From Adiantum capillus-veneris (taxonomy: Eukaryota; Streptophyta; Polypodiopsida; Polypodiales; Pteridaceae): a DNA stretch of 27,500 nucleotides. The first letter of the stretch is position 1; each line of letters opens with the position of its first letter. Shown here one piece after another: positions 1 to 8,395 of this stretch. Below the pieces are notes generated by a model. It did no database searches. It saw only the letters and a list, made by a program, of their open reading frames with translations, and was not told the origin of the DNA. The stretch is taken from the NCBI GenBank assembly GCA_014529385.2, contig CM043957.1:88670881-88698380 (forward strand), written 5' to 3'. The translations under genes and the position numbers were made by a program.

Positions 1-2
1 AC

Positions 3-3000
3 TTTAGCTTCCCTAACTTGGCTCAACCCTCTATCAAGGAAAACACAGTGCTCACTCCAGGGATAAGCCTGACAGAGAATGTACCGATGACATCTACGGT
101 TAGCGCAGTGCCACTACCTAGTGTCGTAGTACCTAATATGGGGCCTCGACCGTATGTGCCTCTAGCCCCTTATGCACACATGGCCCCCACACCTCCAATT
201 GTACCACTTGCTTATGCTCCTCGAGTGCCGCTCCCTAGCTCTTATCCGAGTGGACCTATGCCCGGTTATGTTCCATATCCTGCATCATCCACACATATGC
301 CAAGACCGGTACCCGTTCCTCTCCCACATATGATTCCAAGAGTACCTCCACCGGCCCTACCTCCTCACATAGGTGACTTGGCAGCGTTTGCTCAAACCAT
401 AGGTCGATCTATCGCGGAAAATATGCGTCATGCATCTGATAGAGAGCCTAGAAGTAAGGCAGTACAAATTGCCAAACTCACGCAAAAATTCAATGGGGAC
501 GAAGATGCTAGGAAACACATTGAAGTGTTTGAACAAGTATGTGATTCCTTAGGGGAACGCAACGAACTACATAAGTGCAATGCCTTAAGCTTGACATTAA
601 GTGGGAAGGCTGGAGATTGGTATAGGACCCTAAGGGTGGACGAGAAAACAATCTACCCTACCCTTCGAAGGTTGTTTCTAAAGGAGTACATACGAGAAGG
701 TGTGCTTTGGGGTGTAGCATCTCAGCTACAGAAGGCCGAACGTAAGGAAGGAGAGTCAGTAAGGGACTTCATTAGTCGTCTAAAGCACTTAAACTCTCGT
801 TGCCCTGTAAATGAGCGCTTCAACAATAACCAACTGCTTGATCGATTCATTCGAGGGTTGAGGAATGAAGGAATCTATAATGGACTAGTGATTAGAGGTA
901 TCACAACCTGGGAAGATGTCACTGCCAATGCAATCCAATTAGAGGACAACTTGATGATAGCAGGCATGAGGGTGTCTACTGACACGAGATCCACTAGCTC
1001 ACAAGCCATTGAGTATGAACCCATGACTGCAAAGCCCATTGCCAATGAGCCAAAGGTATTTGAGACATTCTTGACAGACCTCACCAAGGCAATCCAAGAG
1101 TCTCTTAAGGATAATCGACCCCCTCAAAATAGTCACATGTATCCAAGAAGGGAGCAACAATGGTGTTCCATTTGCTTAGGTCCACATAGCACTAGTGAGT
1201 GCCCTACGTTTAGAGTAAAATTTAATGGAACTTGCAACGCATGTGGTAGGTATGGTCACCAAGCTAAGGATTGTTTAATGATCAAACGTATGATGGCAAA
1301 TAGACCACCTGTAGCCTGGACGGATGCACCTCGAGCTCCTGTATTGATGCCTGCTCCACCTGTTGAGCAACTACCGCAACACATGGTCCCTAGATCTCAA
1401 AATGTTGTACAAGCTACACCGCTACCACCTCCTGTGCTAGGACCGCAGCCCCCGCATCCAAGAGTCGCCCCTATGAACCAAGTGGGTTGCGAGCCATCAA
1501 ATGCTTATGCAGATGGCTGTGAGGAGGAAATAGACACTAGTATTGCCTACGGACTTGATACATTGGAAGAATGTCCTATATACTACATGGAAGATTGTTG
1601 GGGACAAGTCAAGCCGGTTTATCAAGCTGCTGCTCTCGCATCCAGAGGTCAAAATATCAACACCCAGGCTAGGAGGCCACCTCTTCAATGCTACGAGTGT
1701 GGTGGACCACATCGAGTAGCGGAGTGCCCTATTAGGCTGCAAAAGAATGCTGCACAGATGCAAATGAATCAAGGGAGCACGTCTGCAATGCCAATACTCA
1801 CATGTAATCGTTGTGGCATAGATCACTTGATTGCCCAATGCCCCTATAACCCAAATGCGCCTAAAATCACACCCCTGAATTTGGTCGAAATTGCTAGTGT
1901 GACATCGCCAATACCACCCGTCGCACCCGCTTATGCGATTACACGGTCCATGCTTCAAGGGCCAGGCCATATCCTCGAAGAGAGAGATACCGCGTCAGTT
2001 ATCCAAGCAAAGAAAAAGAAGACACGAAGGAAGAAGTCGCAGAATACGGAAAATTCAAAGCCAAGTTCCAAAACAAACATAGGAACAGGAGATGACCCCG
2101 TGTATATGAATGACCTCGAGGATGATTCAGATTCAGTCGAGACAATGGAGACTAGAACCAATACCACAAAGGGAAAGACCGACAAAGAAAACCGTAACAT
2201 GGAACCAAATGAAAACCGAATAAGAGAAAATCATAAAGAGCCTCTGAAAACACCACAAGTGTTTCCAAATCCAATCCAAGACCCCCAAGATAAACCGCAG
2301 GGGCAAAAAGGGAAGAATCGTAAAAAGAAGATTGGGACGTACCCAAACCCAGTAGACGAGATTAAGCAGGTGAAACATCTAAGAGGTTTAGTGGAGGAGA
2401 CTCAAAGGAAACTAGAACCAGAACCCATGCAGGTCAAAATTCATGACACAGTGTTTCCCACGCAAGTTCATCCACCCCACATGAACCATAGACCGTTAGC
2501 CATATCTAGTATCATCCAAGAAGGGAGTGAGGACGGGACATCAGAAAGTGAGCATACACCCTTCTTGTTGGAAAGGATGTTTAACGAAGGAATACCTGAT
2601 CCCATTGAGGAATATGAGATTCCATCCTCACCAGTTCCTAGTCAAGGACCTACACCCTGCAAAACGCCAATGAATGTTGCCAAACTAGTGGACTTCATGT
2701 CTTCTGAGGTCCGAACCACGATCATAGCAAAGCTGTATGGAGATCCTGAGTTATTCCTTGCACTTCGAGCATTCCTTAACGGAGAGCTACGAACGGGATT
2801 ACCGCAGTTTGCGCAACCAAATAGGCCTGACTCGATTATGATTGATGAGGAAAATCATGTGCAATCACTTGACTTAGATGGACACGAGTCTGTGATCGAG
2901 GTACCCATTAACGAATTAGGGCAGTATTTTGAAGGCGACGAGTCTAATGCGACCCTACCCATCACTACCAAGGGATTAACTATAAAGGGAATTCTTGATG

Positions 3001-4289
3001 GTGGTGCGGGAGTTAGCATCGTTACAAAAGATTGTTGGGAATCCATGGGAAAACCCCGCCTCAGTGTTACTAACATTGTGGTAAAGATGGCAAATGGTAC
3101 CATAGCCAAACCTATGGGGATGCTCAAGGATCTTAAGATCAAAGTTCTAGGACACAAGGTACGACATACGTTCATTGTAATGGATTTCTCTAAACACCTT
3201 ATGTCATATGAAATGATTTTAGGACGACCATTCATGAGGGAAGCACAAATGGTTCATGATTGGTCTAAAAATCATGTCTATTTGCAATTCCAAGACTCTG
3301 TCCTTAGAGTGGATTTGGTGACTGGTAAGGTACACCCCTTAGGGAGTAAAACCATTATTGATCATCGCTCTGACACCACAGTTCACTCGGCCCCACTACA
3401 ATATTGTTACACTTGTAAGAAGGATACAGACATTGGCCAAGATTCTCCTTATATGGATGTGTTACCGGGTATGACTGAGTCGGACAATGTGGATTGGGTC
3501 CACCTAGCATCAACCATAGACACTTGGGGAAATAGGGGGACGACCTGGGTAACACCTGAGGGGGATGAAATTCCTGTACCCTTAAATATGCTACAAGCAA
3601 TGCATATCGCTTCCGACAAGACTCATCCTAATGTAACGAAGAAAACATACAAGTGGGTCCCTAAAGCTTCTTTAGTGACCATAACTAGTGCTAAAAAACA
3701 GAAGCCTTGTAAGAAACGTACCACTCGCTCCAAGAAAAGTAAGAAAATGTTGCGATGGATCCCTAAACGACTATTGGAAGCCCAAGGCTACTATCAAGGA
3801 AATGATCAAATCTGGGTGCCAAAACGTAGATTGTGCTCTTACCTATCACCTGACCCAAGTGAGCCCAATCCCGTAGCTCCAAAACGAATCAATGATCGTG
3901 AAAAGAAAAAAATCACAGAATGCTACACACCCGCTCCCGAGCTAGTTTGGGTACCAAAGAAAGAACGATTTGTTCCACCGAGCTCAGGAAGGGGGGAGTC
4001 CCATGAAGATTCTAGCTCCTCATGTAATACATCCATAGAGGTAAAAGCTTCTACACAGCCTCCATCTATAGTAGTGGACCTCCATGAAGCTACAAAAGAA
4101 TCCACACCTCCCAGTGTTCAAGAATCACCTGATGAACCACTTCAAGTTCGATCCTGGGAGAGTACCTTACCACCCTTGCAACTTGACGAGGCACCTAGGG
4201 TAATAGAAAATTACTGGCAAAAATCCTCACCTATTACCAACTGGAACAATTGGTTTCAAAGAGTGACAAGCTCATTTCAAACGGTATGA
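3..4289 (+). CDS. Gag-protease polyprotein of a Ty3/gypsy-like LTR element (5' end open at window edge)
   Basis: The frame is open from the left edge to the TGA at 4287-4289. The first in-frame ATG is at 87, so the true start may be there or outside the window. Counting residues from nucleotide 18: a Pro-rich N-terminus (1-120); a retrotransposon Gag region (about 150-300, with GDWYRTL and SRLKHLNSRCP); four Cys-His zinc knuckles at about 382, 406, 558 and 596; a Lys/Glu-rich charged stretch (about 670-830); and a retropepsin-like domain with ILDGGAGVSIV at about 991 and MILGRPFM at about 1065. The protease has Asp-Gly-Gly where Asp-Ser/Thr-Gly is usual. The C-terminal 300 residues are low in complexity and carry four W-V/I-P-K motifs. 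The family role is particle assembly, nucleic-acid binding and polyprotein cleavage. No RT, RNase H or integrase follows. At over 1400 residues it is far longer than an ordinary Gag. The intact frame suggests recent activity or selection. The lineage within Ty3/gypsy is not certain. Confidence 0.85.
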   Translation, partial: FSFPNLAQPSIKENTVLTPGISLTENVPMTSTVSAVPLPSVVVPNMGPRPYVPLAPYAHMAPTPPIVPLAYAPRVPLPSSYPSGPMPGYVPYPASSTHMPRPVPVPLPHMIPRVPPPALPPHIGDLAAFAQTIGRSIAENMRHASDREPRSKAVQIAKLTQKFNGDEDARKHIEVFEQVCDSLGERNELHKCNALSLTLSGKAGDWYRTLRVDEKTIYPTLRRLFLKEYIREGVLWGVASQLQKAERKEGESVRDFISRLKHLNSRCPVNERFNNNQLLDRFIRGLRNEGIYNGLVIRGITTWEDVTANAIQLEDNLMIAGMRVSTDTRSTSSQAIEYEPMTAKPIANEPKVFETFLTDLTKAIQESLKDNRPPQNSHMYPRREQQWCSICLGPHSTSECPTFRVKFNGTCNACGRYGHQAKDCLMIKRMMANRPPVAWTDAPRAPVLMPAPPVEQLPQHMVPRSQNVVQATPLPPPVLGPQPPHPRVAPMNQVGCEPSNAYADGCEEEIDTSIAYGLDTLEECPIYYMEDCWGQVKPVYQAAALASRGQNINTQARRPPLQCYECGGPHRVAECPIRLQKNAAQMQMNQGSTSAMPILTCNRCGIDHLIAQCPYNPNAPKITPLNLVEIASVTSPIPPVAPAYAITRSMLQGPGHILEERDTASVIQAKKKKTRRKKSQNTENSKPSSKTNIGTGDDPVYMNDLEDDSDSVETMETRTNTTKGKTDKENRNMEPNENRIRENHKEPLKTPQVFPNPIQDPQDKPQGQKGKNRKKKIGTYPNPVDEIKQVKHLRGLVEETQRKLEPEPMQVKIHDTVFPTQVHPPHMNHRPLAISSIIQEGSEDGTSESEHTPFLLERMFNEGIPDPIEEYEIPSSPVPSQGPTPCKTPMNVAKLVDFMSSEVRTTIIAKLYGDPELFLALRAFLNGELRTGLPQFAQPNRPDSIMIDEENHVQSLDLDGHESVIEVPINELGQYFEGDESNATLPITTKGLTIKGILDGGAGVSIVTKDCWESMGKPRLSVTNIVVKMANGTIAKPMGMLKDLKIKVLGHKVRHTFIVMDFSKHLMSYEMILGRPFMREAQMVHDWSKNHVYLQFQDSVLRVDLVTGKVHPLGSKTIIDHRSDTTVHSAPLQYCYTCKKDTDIGQDSPYMDVLPGMTESDNVDWVHLASTIDTWGNRGTTWVTPEGDEIPVPLNMLQAMHIASDKTHPNVTKKTYKWVPKASLVTITSAKKQKPCKKRTTRSKKSKKMLRWIPKRLLEAQGYYQGNDQIWVPKRRLCSYLSPDPSEPNPVAPKRINDREKKKITECYTPAPELVWVPKKERFVPPSSGRGESHEDSSSSCNTSIEVKASTQPPSIVVDLHEATKESTPPSVQESPDEPLQVRSWESTLPPLQLDEAPRVIENYWQKSSPITNWNNWFQRVTSSFQTV

Positions 4290-5147
4290 TCTACCCAAGG
4301 AAGGGGGGAGTGTTTGCTGACAATCATCATTCACTTGTTTCCCTCTGAACCTTTTTCCCTGACCTCTCAATTCCAATCTTAGGGAATGTACATATAAAGC
4401 TTTATACTCACAAAAAAAAAAAAAAAGAGCAAGAGCAATTAGCAAACGAGTATGCACATTAAAGTCAAAACATTGACTCAGACCTACACATGTCACATTT
4501 GGTACAGTGAAACAGAAACCTATGCCATAAAACACCTTTGATCCTCATCACTTGAGTGATGGAGGGTAGGTAAGATTAGTACGATAGGAGTGTTTCTGTT
4601 TTAGAGTTGAGTGATTAGCAAAGTTCTCTTTTCCCACTAATGTGCCTCCTGGAGGTATTCCTTTTGTTTCCTAGTGTGTACAGGAGCGTGTTGCTATTGA
4701 TAGGATTTGGATCTTCATGGAACCTTCAAATCAAGCACGACCATCAACACAAACAGGTGTTTCTTGTCCATTAGCATTGCCCTTATCTTTTTGCATCTAT
4801 GATTGTCTGCTTTGATTGTGATTGGTAGCATAATATTCAGCGCATTTGCTTAGTATCAAACATTTAATTCAATGTAATGTTTTGTCATAATCACTTGTCT
4901 AGGTTTAAAAATCAAGCAGTCCGACTAAGCTAGTTTGACCAAGCTAGGTATTAGAAATCTTCTCTTAATACCATGGGGAATGCCTTCCTAATAAGCAATG
5001 GTTACTTAGGTTCTTAATCCGATTTAGGCAGCATTGTATGAAATGTACTAGGGCTTTCTAGTGGGCTTGACCCTATTGACCTTTAGCTTAAGTATTATAA
5101 AGGGAGTTTACTAATGTGATGAGCCTGGGGAGGGTAACAGTGTTATA

Positions 5148-5401
5148 TGACCCCCCAAAGTTACAAAATTAAAATGTTGAAAATGAAAAAACAAAAAATC
5201 AAAGTGCCACAATGTAAAATTTTAAGCTGGAAGAGAAATCTCAGCTTGAATTGGTACTTCACTCACATGTATCGCCTATGGTACTAGAGCCCTAGAGGTT
5301 CCCAGCGTGGGCGCTTTTCCTTGAAAAGCAAAAAACCCAAGGCATACAAAATAAGCACACACATCATAATTGAATCAATGTGAAAAGACTTTGGGGGGTC
5401 A
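5148..5401. repeat. 14-bp perfect inverted repeat enclosing 226 bp
   Basis: TGACCCCCCAAAGT at 5148-5161 is the exact reverse complement of ACTTTGGGGGGTCA at 5388-5401. The match stops sharply on both sides. The enclosed 226 bp has no coding signal. No direct repeat flanks the pair, so a small DNA transposon is not shown; an RNA stem within the element's 3' region is an alternative. Confidence 0.6.
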
Positions 5402-5887
5402 AAGAAAAAGTAATTAGTCAGGCGATGATTTCATGAGAAATTCCTTTTATGGTAGCTTAACTACAAAGTTTTCTAGGTATAACCTCTAGTCAGCCCTCGA
5501 ACATGAATACTTGGCTCTCGCGATTAAACAACTTAATTGACCACAGAAAATTAAGAAGCTTACCCATGGTATTAATATTCGATCTCTAGTGCTTTTCGAC
5601 CGTCAAATTAGCGACCCCAGACTTGTTTAATTTTTTACCTTTACATCTGTTTATGCATTTGATTACATTGCAATTTAATGTTCATTGCTAACAAATTGTT
5701 TGAAATTCTTTGACCAATCAATGTGTCTACCTAAAACTGCATATGCTTTTTAAGAGAATGCCATTACTGTGCCAATGTTGTTTGATTTTGCAGTGACTGA
5801 AGAAGGCTAAGGACATTCATCTCAAATGCTCTTCCACCTCGACGACCCAGCTTCAACTCAATAGCTTCCGAGGACGGAATCTACATC

Positions 5888-5898
5888 AGGAAGGGGGG
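5888..5898 (+). other. Polypurine tract for plus-strand priming
   Basis: AGGAAGGGGGG lies two bases upstream of the LTR start TGTTAACC, the usual place for the RNase H-resistant plus-strand primer of an LTR retrotransposon. Near copies of the motif occur at 3986-3998 and 4297-4310. Confidence 0.75.
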
Positions 5899-5900
5899 CA

Positions 5901-6185
5901 TGTTAACCCTCACGGCTCACGGACACCCTATGATTTATAAACGTTGTATTATTTAGAGTCAGGTACCGGGCTTGTCGGACCAATAGGGAAAGGTAGAGTG
6001 ATCGCCGATGAGAGGTGCACTTTAACTTGGACATTCAAGGGATTAGTTGGCTAAGCATGGGCGCCCAAGTGTGAATGGGGTGAGCTCCTATAAAAGCCAA
6101 CTAAACCTAATTTTTACTCATTCTCTCATTTGTGCAATTGAAGTGTGCTCTTGCTCCATCTCCATCTTCTTCTTCTTCACCTCCT

Positions 6186-6217
<32 letters not shown>

Positions 6218-6479
6218 GGAGAGTGTGTGTGCGATCGAGCATTACGAAGGCACGACGGCGGCGAAGCGGTTGAGCGCGGCACGACTGCACCTTCTTCTTC
6301 ATCGCGACGAGGAATCCACCACGAAGGCGAGCGTAGAGCGGTGAGTGACACATCCTTTGTTTCCTTGAGCTTGCTAGTTTAGGCTTGTTGTGTGCTTGGA
6401 GCCGTTTGTGGCTCGCACACGGTGTATTGGCAAGTCCCTTGCTTCGACAGTGCGGCAAGGAGCGCACAAAATCCCAACA
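5901..6479 (+). repeat. 3' LTR of the Gag-protease element
   Basis: It starts TGTTAACC immediately after the polypurine tract and ends CCCAACA, giving the 5'-TG...CA-3' ends and a TGTT/AACA terminal inverted match. Length is 579 bp. It contains a good TATA box (6089-6096) and a (GT)n(GA)n tract (about 6187-6222) in the likely transcribed leader. The partner LTR is outside the window, so the boundaries rest on the terminal motifs and the polypurine tract. Confidence 0.7.
6089..6096 (+). promoter_or_regulatory. TATA box in the LTR
   Basis: TATAAAAG lies about 190 bp into the 3' LTR. This is a typical RNA polymerase II promoter position for a plant LTR, separating U3 from the transcribed part. 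Confidence 0.6.
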
Positions 6480-6991
6480 ATATGCCAAAATTTTCAGCCA
6501 AAAACCTGGGAATTCTTAATAATGTGGCCTAATCAACGCGGCTTTATCAATGTAGTGACCTGTGTGTTAATCTATTCAAACGAAGGAGATATCAACAATC
6601 ACCATGCAAAACCCTTTTATGGGTACCAATATATTATCCAAATAAATCAAATCAAAGGCAAAATTCTATTCTCATAGCATGCTTAGAACCATTATTCATG
6701 CTAGCAACCATATTCTCTCACTGCAGTGTTGTAAGTTCATCATAACCACAATTCATAACCAAGGTAAAAAAACCTGATTGCAATCACATTGCTTGCCGTG
6801 AAAGTATAATTGAAGGGTGTATCTTTTTGGAGGTTTGGTCTATCTGCTAATTCCACTTCCATAAAATCTTTTCCTTTGTGTGTATAGTTATCTCCGCTTT
6901 CATATATGCGCAAAATCTATGCTTTCCTCAAGAAAGAGGGAGGACAACATGCCAACCATCATGTATGTGTGTGCTTGTGTGTGTGTGTGTC

Positions 6992-7029
<38 letters not shown>

Positions 7030-7754
7030 AGAGAGAACAAGATCTCTGTATCGATAGCTTGAGGGAGTGTGTGTGTGTGTCGGAGAAGGAAATACCACTT
7101 ATCACTTGCAAAAAACTCCTTTGTAACTTAGGCGATGACTGCTTGAAAGAGGTGTAAAGAGAAAATTTCAAAGATCCAATCATCTCTGAGAAAGGCATTT
7201 TCTGGGATAAGCCTTGCCTATATGTGAAAGTATTGATTTTTCCTTATCCATCACATGCAAATGGCTACGTGGGAGATAAAAATAAGAAAAAAAATTTGTT
7301 GGGAGATTTGTGGAAAGATAAAAATAGCAACAAAATTGTGTTGGAAAGGCGTTCTCTTTACTTTATATAGAACTCAAGTGCTTTCTTTTTTTTCCAAATA
7401 CATGCGATGAGCTTTACTGAAGTTTCTCATTTTAAGAAAACAACAAAACGCTTCAAGGATTCAAACAATTGAATTCCTTTCCCTTTTCTTTTTTTTTTAC
7501 TCAACTAATGCACGTATCTAAACGTTTTCCAATTTTCTATGGTGGTAAAAGAGGACTTAAGAAAGGGTGAGAAAGTGAATGCAAGTGTGTATGTGATGTG
7601 ATATTATTGTTTGAAAATATTGTTACAGCCCACCCGTCCATGTGCTTATTATTAAGAAGAAAACATGTGGACCAACACCCACATTAGTCTCCATGTAGAC
7701 CATGGTATGTGCGGATCGAGAAAGAGACTGGCTTTAATCTCCATGTAGTGATAT
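6480..7754. other. AT-rich intergenic stretch without recognisable genes
   Basis: No coding region or RNA gene was recognised. It contains short microsatellites: a (GT)n run at about 6977-6990, (AG)n at 6996-7024 and (GT)n at 7065-7080, plus several A/T homopolymers. The open frames that cross it are repeat-driven. Confidence 0.6.
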
Positions 7755-7775
7755 GCGTGTGTATGTGTGTGTGTA

Positions 7776-7884
<109 letters not shown>

Positions 7885-7978
7885 GTGTGTATATATATAC
7901 ATACATAAATATATATGTATGTGTGTATGTGTGTGTCTCTCTCTCTCTATATATATCTCTACTCTCTCCCCCCCTCTC

Positions 7979-8022
<44 letters not shown>

Positions 8023-8040
8023 CTCTCCTCTCTCTCGCGC

Positions 8041-8050
8041 TTATGAGCAT

Positions 8051-8098
<48 letters not shown>

Positions 8099-8238
8099 AG
8101 AGAGACAAGGTATATATATGTATATATAAATACATATAAACATATGTATATTAATATATATATATATCTCTACCCTCTCCCTCTCTCTCCGGCTCTATCT
8201 ACTCTCTCTCTCTCTCTCTCTCTCTATCATGCTCATAA
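8041..8238. repeat. Large imperfect palindrome within the microsatellite block
   Basis: TTATGAGCATGAT (8041-8053) is repeated in exact inverse at 8226-8238. Just inside, (GA)n (8055-8093) faces (CT)n (about 8202-8225). Further in, GGGTACAGAGAGA faces TCTCTACCC, with an AT-rich centre. Together these could fold into a stem of roughly 200 bp. Confidence 0.65.
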
Positions 8239-8271
8239 GGTGAGAGCTAGCGCTCACCCTATGAGTATGAT
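8226..8271. repeat. 46-bp near-perfect palindrome
   Basis: The 19-bp arms 8226-8244 and 8253-8271 are reverse complements with two mismatches, around an 8-base centre. The left arm also pairs with 8041-8053, so three copies of the same short word in alternating orientation occur within 230 bp. Confidence 0.7.
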
Positions 8272-8286
8272 GGGGAGGGAGGGAGA

Positions 8287-8288
<2 letters not shown>

Positions 8289-8327
<39 letters not shown>
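8289..8327 (+). repeat. 39-nt uninterrupted G run
   Basis: A homopolymer of 39 G lies between GA-rich tracts. It has obvious quadruplex potential. Its exact length is uncertain because sequencing and assembly are unreliable at such runs. Confidence 0.8.
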
Positions 8328-8328
<1 letters not shown>

Positions 8329-8351
8329 GGGTTGAGAGAGAGAGGGAGAGG

Positions 8352-8355
<4 letters not shown>

Positions 8356-8394
<39 letters not shown>
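8356..8394 (+). repeat. (AC)n microsatellite at the left edge of the left pseudo-LTR
   Basis: 39 nt of perfect AC/CA repeat directly precede the shared sequence that begins TTGTATTACCTAAGG. The same arrangement precedes the right repeat at 14188-14228. Confidence 0.9.

Positions 8395-8395
<1 letters not shown>

Larger units (their letters stand above)
4290..5900 (+). other. Noncoding 3' region of the Gag-protease LTR element
   Basis: There is no supportable coding region here on either strand; the open frames are short and without known motifs. It holds a G-rich tract directly after the Gag-protease stop (4297-4310), a short poly-A run (about 4422-4435), a 14-bp perfect inverted repeat (5148-5161 with 5388-5401) and the terminal polypurine tract (5888-5898). 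In a complete Ty3/gypsy element, RT, RNase H and integrase would occupy this position. Confidence 0.65.
1..6479 (+). mobile_element. Non-autonomous LTR retrotransposon carrying Gag-protease only (5' part outside window)
   Basis: The Gag-protease frame, a 1.6-kb noncoding segment, a polypurine tract (5888-5898) and a 3' LTR (5901-6479) lie in the order and orientation expected of one plus-strand element. The 5' LTR and primer site would be left of the window. No pol motif (YxDD, HHCC, DDE) appears in any frame between 3300 and 5900. The architecture resembles elements with terminal repeats and a gag gene but no pol, which are thought to use the enzymes of autonomous relatives in trans. A G-rich motif shared by the reading frame, the sequence just after its stop and the LTR-adjacent tract ties the 3' LTR to this element. 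Confidence 0.7.

Noticed and set aside
875-4105. Antisense and out-of-frame open frames within the Gag-protease gene
   Set aside because: They are shadows of the long sense frame and show no motif of their own.
4311-5900. A second LTR starting at TGTTTGCTGAC directly after the purine tract at 4297-4310
   Set aside because: No convincing CA end or matching partner was found; the LTR at 5901-6479 has better ends and a TATA box. Kept only as part of the repeated-tract finding.
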